From contig SMMW01000576.1 in NCBI GenBank assembly GCA_004794655.1, forward strand, positions 1,873,501-1,937,500: a stretch of 64,000 nt of DNA. The letters run 5' to 3'. The stretch is from Marisa cornuarietis. Lineage: Eukaryota; Mollusca; Gastropoda; Architaenioglossa; Ampullariidae. Below the pieces are notes generated by a model. It searched no databases. It worked only from the letters and a program-made list of their open reading frames with translations, and was not told the DNA's origin. Below are positions 12,495 through 23,045 of this stretch, in pieces (positions within the stretch are counted from its first letter, which is position 1; each line of letters begins with the position of its first letter). The position numbers and the translations under genes are program-made.

Positions 12495-12632
12495 CAAGTA
12501 CTCATTTCACAACTCTCAACACAATCAGGTACCCATTCCACAACTCTCTACAGTCAGGTACCCATTCCACAACTCTGTATAGCCAGGTACCTATTTTACA
12601 ACTCTCTACCCTGTCAGATATTCATTTCATGG
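12495..12632. repeat. Minisatellite, unit about 29-33 bp, about 4.5 copies
   Basis: Units of the form CAGGTACCCATTCCACAAC followed by TCTCTACAGT repeat in direct orientation. Later copies diverge (CAGATATTCATTTCAT at the end). The copies are similar enough to indicate fairly recent tandem duplication. Confidence 0.88.
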
Positions 12633-14789
12633 CTGGCTCGGCGCCTTTGGGATCGAATGCTCTTGTTTTGCCAACTCTAGGGTATTCGTCTACCAGCGCT
12701 ATTTATTAGTGATATTCGAGTGTATGGATCTGAAACTCAGAAGAGGTCTGTGACCTTTGAGTTATAGTTTTGAAGATGTCGAGCATGTGAAGATTAAACC
12801 TGTCCGTAGTGGGGTCGAATAGGATCTGGTCGTGCAATTTTGATACGCATTCCACAGCAAGTATTTAAAAAAAAGCGAAACTGTGTGTGTGAGAGAAGAG
12901 AAAGAGAGAGGGAGGAAGAGAAGGAATGATCAAACGACAATGACAAACTTTCACGTGCCGCGACTACTAATAGTAGATCAGAGTAAGCTTCTTCCCGATG
13001 CATCAGGCTCATTTGTTCAGCTACAACTATTTTCAGATAACATATCTTCTATATCCGTAACTGACCAATACAAAAGTGGAGAGGAATGAGGTTGAAGAGG
13101 TCGTGAAAGAAGAGAAGTGAAAGTTGTTGATGACAATGACCTTATTAACAACAACGACAATAATGATCATGATGAATGAGAATTCCTTTTTTTTTGGCCG
13201 CTCCCCCCTCTACAAAAAAACCCCTCAAAACTTTGTTGTAAAAACATTGCTTTCACGTCAACACAGAAAGGCACTTTATTTTTCTGTTTGGAATAGTCTA
13301 TCACCACAACTCTTCAACTGTATGCAAACACAGTCCACTTACAAGTTGGCATCCCGCTGCGTGCTGCTCCCGTCCAATCAACGCAGCGAAACCCAATCTT
13401 GATTGCTTAAGGGGCGGTGTGACTCAAGCACTAGCCAAGCACCGTTGATGTCGAGAACAGCAGGTTAGTCGACAACAATCAACCTATCAGTCGTCTTTCA
13501 GAACCGGCCTCTCAATCAGTTTGCTGGCGGAGTCTCCGGTCGTCTCTGGTTTCCTGCGTGGATCGTAGAGGGTTGTCCGTAAGGTAATATGAGCGCTAAA
13601 ATATTCACTGGTGGGTAAAACCAGTTTGATGGCGAGCAGAGCGCAGAGTGCGAGAGTTCACGAGAGAAGCTAATGCCGAACTGAGAAAACAGCGGGCAGA
13701 GGAATAATATTCAATTTGTTCGCAGAGATACTCTTCATTGTTTTTTTCCCTCTGGAGACCAGGGAAGACCTCGGTGAGGGCAGAGGCTGAAAGGAAAGAT
13801 GATTAAGTGGATAGTTCAAGTGGTATAGCCCATGAAGAAGGGGATTATGATGAAGGTAATCTTGTATCTAAAGCAACGAGATCGGAAGGATGTTACACGG
13901 AAATATGAGCCTAATGAAAATTCCAGTTAGCCCTGATTCTTATCATGCCCTGGTTTTTCCTACAAGTGGCAGATGCGTCACAGAAATTAATCATGAGTTT
14001 GTAAGGACAGTAGAAAGTGCAGATTACTGAAAAATTCTGGTGACATTCTAAAGTACTGACTGGCTTTTACAAAAGAAAAGAGAGAGAGCAAAGTTTGAAA
14101 TATGCGCAGGAAAGCCTATCTAGGCTTTTGCTTGTCGCAAACACTTCGGCACAAAATTACTGTTGGACACAACACTGACAGACTGGTCCGTAATCACTCA
14201 CAATCTGTATACAGATGGGGAAGCTGTGTCTGACTGGGAAAGAGGCTGGAGGAAACTCGATAATGTAAAGCTTCAGCCAAGGAATAGAAAAATGTCAGAG
14301 TACATTGAGCCTAAAAAGACTTAAACTTGTGTATCTTGGGAGCAGGTCACTAACATCTGCGAGAAAAGGAAACAGGTCAGAGTGTGTCTAAAGTCAACCA
14401 CCACTGCCCTGCCGACAACATTAAAAAGTGGGACAAACTTCTGACGGATGTCTAACAGAATCCATGGCGAGATTCTCTTGTCGTCTGGCATCTGAAGTCT
14501 GGCGGACATCTTACAGAACTCTGATGACATTATCTACGCAGTTGTCAGTGAAGCACACCGTCAAAACGACTGCAAATACATTCTGTACGAGTCTGATCTC
14601 ATAGTTTATGTATTTTTATACTGTTATTATTTTATTTAAAATTTATAAATAATTAGCTGTGATCCCAGTTTCGGAGTTTTGTGAGCGTGTATAACTTTTT
14701 TTCCATTGAGTACACTAAGAAATGTGAAGAACACAAAACAACACCACAGTCCGCGGCACTGGATCGCAGGATCCTAGAAAAACTCTGGC
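12633..14789. other. Unannotated region
   Basis: No gene is supported. A minus-strand 69-codon frame at 14321-14530 contains a splice-acceptor-like sequence (TTTCCTTTTCTCGCAG) within it, but the peptide is unrecognised. A plus-strand peptide at about 13255-13340 faintly resembles the tail of LINE reverse transcriptases (VWNSLSPQL), which is too short to call. Confidence 0.45.
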
Positions 14790-15065
14790 AAGACTGTGCG
14801 TTTGCACAAAATTGCATTGCAGGTCAATATGCGCAAACTTGGTTTACATGTGCAAAACTATGTCATGAGCACACGCGCATCTATTATGCGCACACACCGC
14901 AATTCTTGTAAAAGAAGCAGACAATTTTACACGTCAAGTGCCACAGCGAGCAAAAAAAAAAAAAAAAAAAAAAGCAAGTAGTGCTAATTTATCAAATGTA
15001 AATATAGGTTTACCAAGAGGAAAATTAGTTTATCACGCGTAAAAAAAGGTTAACTAAACGTAAAA
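14790..15065. repeat. Degenerate AT-rich repeat with GTTTATCACG / GCGCAAAC motifs
   Basis: Motifs such as GGTTTACATGTGCAAAA, GTTTATCACGCGTAAAA and GGTTAACTAAACGTAAAA recur with loose spacing. They resemble units in the larger array at 29190-29680. An A22 homopolymer (14952-14973) interrupts the region. The copies are heavily decayed. Confidence 0.5.
14952..14973. repeat. Poly(A) tract, 22 nt
   Basis: An uninterrupted A run is preceded by AGCGAGC and followed by GCAAG. It could be the tail of an old retrotransposed copy, but no recognisable body precedes it. Confidence 0.9.
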
Positions 15066-15215
15066 GACGATCCCAGGCATATGTCTTGTATTTGTCTATA
15101 CACTCGATGCCAACCTGCGCAACGATGAGTGTAACGTCTGCGAGAAGCACGAGATCTGTGATGGCGAGAGCTGCCATGGGGATGCGCAAGGCTGTGCGTG
15201 TTACCATCAACCTGC
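15061..15215 (-). CDS. Possible partial exon or pseudogene of a class A GPCR (intracellular loop 1 to TM2)
   Basis: On the minus strand from about 15212 to 15062 the frame reads LMVTRTALRIP, then MAALAITDLVLLADVTLIVA, then QVGIECIDKYKTYAW. The basic TRTALR segment followed by a hydrophobic helix with LAITDL matches the intracellular loop 1 / TM2 pattern of rhodopsin-family receptors, where LAxxD carries the conserved Asp 2.50. The segment is about 55% GC with many CpGs inside AT-rich flanks, which suits a coding island. A CAG acceptor precedes it (about 15212-15214), but its polypyrimidine tract is weak and purine-rich. No good GT donor is evident; GATC|GTCTTT or TTAC|GTTTAG are the options. 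I found no TM1 or TM3-TM7 nearby, so if real it is one exon of a gene with long introns, or a fragment. A chance hydrophobic frame remains possible. Confidence 0.33.
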
Positions 15216-16380
15216 AACTCCAGTGTTCTTTTCCTTCTCTTGTAGTTTTAGTCCCACCTCGTTATATTCTCCTTCATCATGTCTCACCGTCCACTCCAAA
15301 TCGCTGGCAAACCTGCATCATTTCTTTCAGTCGACGGAGTGGTGGTGGTACTGGGGGGGTATTTGGAAGAGGGGTAGGGGGGCTAGCCGCTCGTTTTCTG
15401 CGGAATGAGTAGAGTTCAGCGTTACAGAGTTATTACTGTCAGTCTAGAGGAGATCCCTTGACCTGTCATTCATCAATTCTCGCTGTTCTGCCTACAGCAT
15501 ACCCCTCTCCTCCACCCAGTCCCCTCTATCCCATAATTCATATATACAGGTTCTTCATCCTTCACCCTTCCATTGCTAATAATGCATAACATGTTCTTTT
15601 TTATGGAGTGGCCTTTGAGCCTTGCACTAAACGAGAATCGAGATTCGTTTTCAATTAAGCAGGGATGTTTGTCTTTTGTTGGTAACATTTTATAAAGTCG
15701 ATAGAAAGACAGACGGACGAACTTAAGTTGCGTAACCAGACACGCACCTCCAAGGGTTTTTTTCGCAGCAGCTACCTCAGGCAGACATATTCCAGAAGCA
15801 GACTGAGAATACACACACACACACACACAGGCGCATGCCTTGGTCATCAGATACCCTCAAAATCCCCGTCTTCCACCCATATCTATGTACCGAAGGAAAC
15901 CTTACCTCCGAGTTAACTACATACTCCTGATCCTCTAAAGCTACTTAGCTGTCAAACGCATCTCTCTTGTGTAACTCTTTTGAAAGAACTTCTCTTTTTT
16001 TGCCATGTCCCACCCCTTTCTTTCCTTAACCTGCTATCTCTTGGTTAAACAATGCCAAGGAGGGGCTTACTTACTAGAACAAAGAGTCGTTTCACATCAG
16101 GAAGACAATTTAAAAAAAGCAAAACATGAAAAGAAGGAAGAAAAACACATAAGAGAGCATCTGTGAAACGTGGCTTTTCTGGCGGGGATCACAGTTGGAT
16201 AACGGTGCTCTGTCGACCTCAGATGAACACCCCTGATGTGAATTTCATTGTAGGTCTCAAGCCAAGATCGCCACCCCGTAGATATCAGCGCCAGATCGCA
16301 AAAGTTAAAAATACCTCCAAAGGTCGTGGGGGAAGAAGGTAAACGCGAGTTTGAAAACGTCTGGTCTGAGTGCAACGCTG
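15216..16380. other. Unannotated region
   Basis: No gene is recognised. It holds a short (AC)n run at 15811-15829 and a G-rich tract at about 15340-15380. The 124-codon minus-strand frame at 15473-15847 begins in the CA repeat and has no recognisable domain. Confidence 0.5.
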
Positions 16381-16384
16381 CCTA

Positions 16385-16605
16385 GAAAATCAGAAGAACA
16401 CTGGGATTACTTTCCTGCTTCCTCCTCAGCGCGTGCGCAATGGAGGGTATTCCCGTGAGGCAGGCTGCGTGCAAGGAGGCGAGTCTGGGTAGCGACGTTG
16501 TCGACCTGCGGGCAAACGTTCTGGCAGTCGCCACAGCTACCCCAGGCCTCGCGAGCAGCATTTTCCCTGAACTGTGTCTTCAACAAACACGAAAGAAATT
16601 GATTA
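16385..16605. other. GC-rich island open on both strands, possible exon
   Basis: The segment stands out from AT-rich flanks. On the minus strand a frame reads NAAREAWGSCGDC, QNVCPQVDNVATQTRLLARS and onward. It is preceded by a pyrimidine-rich stretch ending ...GAAGACACAG, like an acceptor, and followed by a possible GT at AAA|GTAATC. On the plus strand an ATG at 16440 (context GCGCAATGG) opens a 71-codon frame. Neither peptide matches a family I recognise. Real exons and chance GC-rich frames cannot be separated here by eye. Confidence 0.2.
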
Positions 16606-16924
16606 ACCGGGATATTATTTTTTGTAGATTAAGTACAGCTAAAAAAATATTCTGATTGCAGCACACTTTCCCTTCAGAGAATACATTTTTTTGTGGGAAG
16701 TAAGTTGATCGAAGCCGGCATTCCGCAGCGCATCCTTTTTTTTTCTCTCTGAAGGAATGCTGATTTGTGAAGGCCTTCTCACCTGAATCTGGTTTGCACA
16801 GACGTTCTGAATAAAGCAAGGATTTTTCACCGTCTCCTCATCTTCCCTTACCTCCAGCAGACATTCTAATTCACGTCTGCATTCCCACGTGAGACTGGGT
16901 ACCGTGATGAGAAAACATCCTAAT

Positions 16925-17060
16925 TCACTTTTCAGTCCGATGATATCTGATTATTATATTCTGCAAATAGCATACTTTTCAGTCTAACGATATGTAAGTA
17001 TGATGTTTTGCAAATAATATACCCTTACGTCTGGTGATATTGAACTATTATGTTTCAGAA
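16925..17060. repeat. Minisatellite, unit about 47 bp, three diverged copies
   Basis: Three copies carry CTTTTCAGTC(C/T), then GATATCTGATTATTAT, then TTTGCAAATA(G/A)(C/T)ATAC, starting near 16928, 16975 and 17023. Divergence is marked in the third copy. Confidence 0.75.
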
Positions 17061-17100
17061 ACACATTCCATTCGCATTAGAAAAGCACATTATGCACTTA

Positions 17101-17212
17101 TACTCTAGTGTAACCCAGGTATAATCTGCTTACTATCTCCTGGTGGTGTAGCCCAGGTATGATCTAGCACCTGCTTACTAACTCCCTGTGCTGGTAGCCC
17201 ACCATTGAACAT
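17101..17212. repeat. Tandem duplication, unit about 50 bp
   Basis: GTGTAACCCAGGTATAATCT ... GCTTACTATCTCC is followed by GTGTAGCCCAGGTATGATCT ... GCTTACTAACTCC and a partial third start (GGTAGCCCA). The second copy carries a small insertion (AGCACCT). Confidence 0.8.
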
Positions 17213-17461
17213 ATTAGATTTCATGCGTGCTGCACTTTAGTGTACACGTACGGACATCATATAAGCCAAGTGGCTTCCACTCATTTGTAGGTCTGCGCTT
17301 TTTTGTGTCAGAAGAATACAAAGCCGCTGTGTGTGTCACTGACATGATATTTCAGAGTTTTCTGGGGATGTTTGAAACACGAGAGTTCCCAAGCAAAAAA
17401 GGGTTAGATTGCCCAAATTTTCTGTGTCTTTTGCCAGAGGAGGACGAAGCCTGTGAGGCAT

Positions 17462-17605
17462 GACTTCTGGACTGTCATCATTTAGCACGAGTAGTCCATG
17501 CTCATGACACGCGACATCTGGACTGTTCACCTGACATTGTCTACCTGACTATGGACTGCCTACACAGCTGTAGGACTGTCTGGCTGTCTACCTGACCCTG
17601 GGCAT
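17462..17605. repeat. Degenerate repeat of CTGGACTGTC / CTACCTGAC units
   Basis: Loose recurrences of TCTGGACTGT and CTACCTGAC occur about every 20-30 bp. They are too diverged for a clean period but are not random in appearance. Confidence 0.45.
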
Positions 17606-18783
17606 TGCAAAGGAGATTTCACTACCTGTAAATAGAGTCTGAATCGTCTACAGAAGTTCTAGGCTTTCACCTGTACACACGCTTTGCTGCTGTAGCCTAG
17701 AAGTTGTACTGTCTGCAGTACGAAGCTTAGATTTGTGGATCCCCAGCGCTATGTCTTCACACCCTACAGACGATTTGAAGTACACGACTTCTGTCTTCTG
17801 TTGGCAACTTCGAGAAACTATAAAGAACAAGACTTTCTGAGCGATCAAGATCACGTGGTTTCTTGGGAAGCAGACAGCTCAACAGTTTGTGAGCACCCTC
17901 GTCCCAATCCGGCGGCGCAAACACCAACCCACTCGGCACCCAAGTAACGCAGGGTACTTCTTGTAGAAACAAAAACTGTAGACAGAGACTGACAGGATCA
18001 ACTGAGTAAAACGCGGGAGTTATTTCTCAATCGTGTTATTTCTCTATGTATATTGATGCAGCCACACGGTGTCAAGGGTCATGTAGAGCTAACCAATCGC
18101 CGCAGCGGACGACTATGTCCTTCACCTACAACCACCTAACCCATTTCTTTTTTCACTTTTTCCTTTCTTAAAAGCAAATGACACAAAAAATGCAGAAAGA
18201 ACAAGTCTTGGAACCAACAACAGAATTGTGGTATTTTTAGAACACGTTTTGGCGCAATATTTAACGGAGACTAGCCAAGACTTTACAAGTGTGAAGCTGT
18301 TGTTCAAAGGACTATTGAGTCACTTGCAACAAGAAAATTACAAAACGAAGAGGCAAAGATACTAATTTAAAGCCTCTTTAGATCCGTAAGCAGGCACATG
18401 ACAGCTAAAATGTAAAAGTATTCATCAAAAAATCGCATATTTATCACCGTCAGCACGTGGGTGCTCTGCTTTACATCCTAGTTATCCAGCAGGACCAGTT
18501 CTAGTGAATGTCTCTCTTTGCTTAGAAATCCAAGACTGACGTCAGAACTGCCCTCACGTGCTCATTTTTCGTGCTCGGAATAAGCTTTCTTGACCTCTCT
18601 GTGTCTACTGCTGAGCTAAATAAAAAATTCTAGGCCAGGACAGCATTCCTTCTATGTCTGTACCGGTTACGCGTGTATATTTTTAAACAAGACAAGAAAC
18701 ATCTCGACTGAGTGAAATAATCTATCTGCACCTACTTCTGTGCTACCCCCTTTCTTTTACCCTCTCTCTCCCTTGCATACATC
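17606..18783. other. Unannotated region
   Basis: No gene is recognised. A TGACGTCA palindrome occurs at 18537-18544. Short frames at 17735-17970 are open on both strands without recognisable content. Confidence 0.5.
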
Positions 18784-18811
18784 AGCACACACTCACACAC
18801 ACACAACAAAC

Positions 18812-18846
<35 letters not shown>

Positions 18847-18870
18847 CACACAAAACACACACACGCACAC
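18784..18870. repeat. Interrupted (CA)n microsatellite
   Basis: Several (CA)n blocks are separated by single AACAAAC or AAAAC interruptions and followed by a short (GA)n run to about 18888. Confidence 0.95.
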
Positions 18871-19120
18871 AAAGAGAGAGGGAGAGAGCAAAGTATCTGC
18901 AAGGACGCTTACGCGAAATGAATTATTCTGCGTTTTTATATCGCAATAAAAAAAGAACATCGGCTAAAATTTATGACATCCTTCTGAGAAAAATAATTCA
19001 TATTACTTGAGTGTCAAGAAGGGCAAGGCCATCGGAGAGGCTGAAAATCGCGGTAGACAGGAAAACAGGAAAAGCAAGGGCAACAACTCGTGAACCCATG
19101 AGCTTTAGAGATTCCGAGAC

Positions 19121-19124
<4 letters not shown>

Positions 19125-19160
<36 letters not shown>
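19125..19160. repeat. (CA)n microsatellite, about 18 units
   Basis: An uninterrupted CA run of about 36 bp, ending in AGATAAAA. Confidence 0.95.
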
Positions 19161-19161
<1 letters not shown>

Positions 19162-20085
19162 TAAAATGGGTTCAAAAGTGTAGTAAATGAGTAAATGAAG
19201 AGGACATCCCAGTAATCTGGTCATTTATGGTGTTTTAATTTTCTCATCAACGGATGAAGAGGTTTATTTTTGCAGTCGGCTTTTCATCCTCTATTAAACT
19301 AGCTCAATGCTTTCTTATGCTTCTTCTGCGACGTCGACAGCATCATTATTTCGAGTAAAAGTTAAAATAATATGTTTTCCATCAAGAAGAAAAGAGGACA
19401 GGTTTTAAAAAAGAATATTAGCTTGCAATCATAATGACACGGTCCATCTGCCTAATGCAGTGCACCTGACCGTGACGACTTTTTTCGCTGTCGAATCATT
19501 TCGGTCTCCAAGCTGCCTTTCTTCCAGCCACTAGTGTAGCCCCCTCCCGTGTCTTCTGGTTCTGCGTTCTAGCTAATTGCACATTTTCATGCAACAGTCA
19601 ATTGATTTTCCGCGAAGCAATCAAGGCGCCAAAGGGGCGGCAATCAATAGAGGCAATGGAGAAGGAAGAAGAAAAAAACATTAAATGGATGGCCTGCGAC
19701 ACCCGGAGGAAAAAATTGCCTTATGACAGCGATCGCTCTTGCGGAACGTGCTGATTCAGCTTCAAAAGAAAAAGAAAATGGCATATTATGTCAAAGACCG
19801 AAATTAGTGGTCGTCAATAAAAAAAAAATCAGTCGTCGCCTTGTTCACCCAGTCACTAATTATTCCAGCCATTGCCTACCTAGTCATATTCACTCAGTCA
19901 CTCACTCCCCGTCAACTGCAACTCTCTCACCCATTTCCTTATATCTGCCATTGTAAATCACGCATGAAGACCCCCGGCTAACGAACTTGCACTGGAAATA
20001 AATGTTAAGAAAACTGTGGTGGCTACTTAACATTTTGTAAATACTCAACTAATAATTACTTTGTACATTTCATGGTTTGTTGGGA
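19161..20085. other. Unannotated region
   Basis: I see no supportable gene or repeat family here. It is AT-rich sequence with scattered short frames. Confidence 0.5.
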
Positions 20086-20089
20086 TGGA

Positions 20090-20275
20090 GGGTTTGGAAC
20101 GAGGGGCGGAGGAAACTGAAATACCAGGAGAAAATCTCCGACGGCCAGTCCTGAAGCAGATGTCATATATAGAGTGCTCCATGACAGGATCTAAGCCCAG
20201 GACCTTTTTAGCTCTCACTGTAGTGGTGACAAGCAAATGGTCTACCCACTTCACTACCGGGTGTCTCATTGTTGT
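20090..20275 (-). mobile_element. SINE family B, copy 1 (tRNA-derived head, conserved core)
   Basis: Read on the minus strand, the head has an A-box-like TAGTGAAGTGGGTAGACC and, after about 45 nt, a degenerate B-box GGGCTTAGATCCTG. The core follows: GGCCGTCGGAGATTTTCTCC, then TGGTATTTCAGTTTCCTCCG. The same core occurs at 37577-37618 and 59697-59740, and the segment GTCACCACTACAGTGAGAGC also aligns with those copies. A tRNA-like polymerase III promoter plus shared core identifies a SINE. The copy is old, with a decayed B-box, and no target duplication was identified. Confidence 0.68.
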
Positions 20276-20394
20276 AGTAATAAGCAGCTGAGCATACTTT
20301 AGGGAAAAGGGCTGTTTCGCTTATCCAGTCACCTTCGCAAATAATGAATTGTCACCATTACTCACTCGCTTGCTCGAATCCTCCCTCACACCCC

Positions 20395-20500
20395 TTTCCT
20401 CAACCCGATCACAACTCTGGACAGTTATAACTGCAGATGGATGCCAGCTAACTGGTGAGCTACCTAACCAAGCTAACTGCCCTCGAACCCGCGGAGGACG
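20395..20500 (-). mobile_element. Possible tRNA-like SINE head, degenerate
   Basis: On the minus strand TTAGCTTGGTTAGGTAGCTC resembles a tRNA A-box region. The expected downstream B-box is weak (ATCGGGTTGAGGAA). It lies just beyond the family B copy. It could instead be a chance match. Confidence 0.25.
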
Positions 20501-21884
20501 ACGTAGTGACATCACACCATGCATTCTTCCGCCGTTCTAAGGGGGATAAAACTTTCTGGACTTTCTAACATTTTTTTTTATAAGAAATCGAGTTCCTGCC
20601 GCAATGAACCAGACCGATAAAATGAGTAGTGATGACGTACCAGCCGTGCTGATGATAGCAGTTGTCTTTCCATGTCGCGGACCCCTGCAGGTCAAAGCCT
20701 CGCAGATGTAATAAATAATGGATTGCCATGGCTGTAGTGTCAAAGACCCCCTCCTTTCCCTCTTGTTCTCGTGTGGGGAGGGGTAGATTGAAAGAGGGGA
20801 GGGATCGAAGCAAGCCACCACCCGCAGAAACGCAGCACGGGTGGAGGTAGATGAACAACAGAGTCACGTCACCGAGTGATGAATAATACATCCACGTCAC
20901 CGACAAGTAATGAATAATAGAGCTTTATCTCCGAAAATGTTATGGATACTGGCGCTACAAAGATGCCACTGATCGAAGTCGCCGTCGGTCGCAGACACAG
21001 GTCACAGTGACCCGCTCCGTGTGAGCTACCACAAGGACCACGCGTGACGTCACAACAAAAACTGCATCACACGCTATACGAACCCGAGGTGGGATGTCGT
21101 TACATTGTCTGCTGTTAGTCTGACTGTTAGCCCCTCACCCAGAGACGCTTGACTACAAGAAGGTTCGTGAGAAAATGACTCCTCTTTTACAAGATGATGC
21201 GTAGTGCAAGCTGCATTCTGTTCTTATCAGTGATTTTATTAGAGTTTCTCTGTGGCGTGAACTCCTCGTGAACCCTCGAGTGCGGGCTGAGCTGTATTCA
21301 CTGTACGCGCTGCTCCTCAGACTAGAGGCGTAATGGTGCCTCGCCGAATAATCTGCAGCAGTTGAGAAGACGGAAGAGGTCGTTCGTAGCTAGGAGGCGG
21401 CATCGCAGCAGGTGTTCTGAAAAGCACATTGTGTGTCGCGCTGAGAGCGTTTAATCATCTCGGCAATGATTCCAGAGCTGAGTACGTCACCATTCCTTGC
21501 TTACCGTTCTCGGTCTGCAAATCTATCAAGTTCAAATAACAACTTGCATGATCAGGTGGCCGAAGTTTATGTGTTCTTTGCAAAATTGTCTTGCAAAGGT
21601 TGGTGATGACCACTGTGTCCGAGAAAAAAATGGATAAACGACAAGAGTAGTAATATTTCTGAAGAACGACAAGGGAAGTAACACTTCCACTGAATACTGT
21701 CGTGTCTGTCGACGAAAATGAAGGCCAGAATTCGTCGACTACAGACAAGTCTCCCAGAGTTTTACGCAACGAGAAAATGTGGTCGCTCGCACCAGGAGCC
21801 GGACACATCTCAGTAAGCGGGGGAATCCTTTTCCATGGTAACGGAGATGAAAACAAAAACGATGACGTAGACGACGACGGTGGC
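20501..21884. other. Unannotated region with a small tandem duplication
   Basis: No gene is recognised. At 20864-20888 and 20893-20919 the sequence CACGTCACCGA...GTGATGAATAATA / CACGTCACCGA...AGTAATGAATAATA is duplicated in tandem. A TGACGTCA palindrome occurs at 21045-21052. Confidence 0.5.
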
Positions 21885-22145
21885 AAAGAAGAAGAACAGC
21901 AGGAACAAGATTAGCAAGAACAAGAACGAAAACAAAAAAGACAGCAAGAACAAGAACAGAAACAAAACAAAACTAAAAAAGAACACCATGACCAAGAAAC
22001 AAAAAAGGAATAGCAAAACACACAAGTAGAACAAAAACATGATGCAAACAAGATGAACAGTGAGAACATGAAGAAGAACAAAGTGGAGAAACCTGATAAC
22101 GAACACAAGACAAAAACACAAGAACAAGAACAACAAGGTGAAGAA
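21885..22145. repeat. AAC/AAGAAC-rich low-complexity tract
   Basis: About 260 bp consist largely of CAAGAACA, AAACAAAA and GAAGAAC motifs with almost no pyrimidine runs on the plus strand. The minus strand therefore translates as Phe/Leu/Cys-rich membrane-like peptides. These are artefacts of composition and not genes. Confidence 0.85.
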
Positions 22146-22619
22146 ACCTGACAATGATGGCTGCTATGATGACTTTTGACAGAAACGCGGGCAGCATTTA
22201 CTGTGCCTAGAATCCCAGAGAATTGTTATTATATTGCCATGATAGCCTACCCTCGAGGCTACACACCCGGTGGCTTCAACTCAAATTGAACTTAAAAATC
22301 TATTTAAAAGAGGGTAAAGACAGGCGACATAACCACGCTTACCAAAAAGAAGTAATAGAAGAATGTGACAGCAGAGTTTCGCAAACAATAAAACATTTTT
22401 ATGCTTTGCTGTTTATCGGAATCTTAACCCCCAGAACAGCACGATCCGATGAAGTGCAGTGGCATTCTGGAAATCCCCAATGAACCAGAGAATAAGGAGG
22501 ATTTCCCAATTTCTTTCTTTCCTGTGTTTTTTTTTTCTTCTGCCGCTCTCTGTTGCCTTTTTTTGATTTTGTTGGTCCTGACATTCTGGATCGCACCAAT
22601 CTGGGTGGCTCTTGGCGTG

Positions 22620-23045
22620 ACAAGACACTTAACGTCCCCTAATGCCCGAGATGAGATTGAGTCTCACCCTCCCAGTAGCCAGGCGCTTAACGAGAAGCAA
22701 ACCATGCGATCGGCAAGGCAAGCACATTCCACGACCTCCCTCCCGATCCCCCTCACCCCCCACGCCTCCACAAAGAAAAACAGTACGGAAGATGAGAGAG
22801 AGAGACAAGAAAGGGCAGGCACAGTCATAAAAAAATGTCAACTAATCGTCAGACTTGGAACCCAGGACTTGCTGACTGCTGGTGAATACTGTGAGAATAA
22901 AAGCGATAAAAAATGAAGCAAGGAATCTATTGTTTGCGTTTTTAAATGTCTTTAAATAAGCATTATAATAGAAATTATATTCCCCGCGAGACGAAGGTAT
23001 TTAAAACGGAAACAGTGGCGCCCAACAGAGACCAGATAAATGAAG
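22620..23045 (+). mobile_element. Possible LTR-retrotransposon 5' fragment (LTR end plus primer-binding-site-like sequence)
   Basis: At about 23010-23032 the sequence GAAACAGTGGCGCCCAACAG continues AGACC. TGGCGCCCAACAGAGACC closely resembles the tRNA-complementary primer-binding sites of Ty3/gypsy elements and retroviruses (TGGCGCC core), and is preceded by CA as an LTR end should be. About 115 bp upstream an AATAAA polyadenylation signal occurs (about 22896-22901), as in an LTR R region, followed by AT-rich sequence and a short CG-rich patch. No gag or pol frame follows and no second LTR is visible in the window, so this would be a truncated remnant. The upstream boundary is a guess; a 155-codon open frame overlaps it without recognisable domains. 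Confidence 0.42.

Noticed and set aside
13255..13340. LINE C-terminal fragment (VWNSLSPQL)
   Set aside because: Only one short motif matches; the following residues do not fit the expected FK..L..HLF pattern.
21810..22197. Leu/Phe/Cys-rich membrane-like peptides on the minus strand
   Set aside because: They are produced by the AAC/AAGAAC low-complexity tract on the other strand. Overlapping frames give the same composition, so it is not a transporter or receptor.
22449..22916. 155-codon plus-strand frame with one hydrophobic segment
   Set aside because: It has no recognisable domain, overlaps the candidate LTR sequence, and its hydrophobic part comes from a T-rich run.
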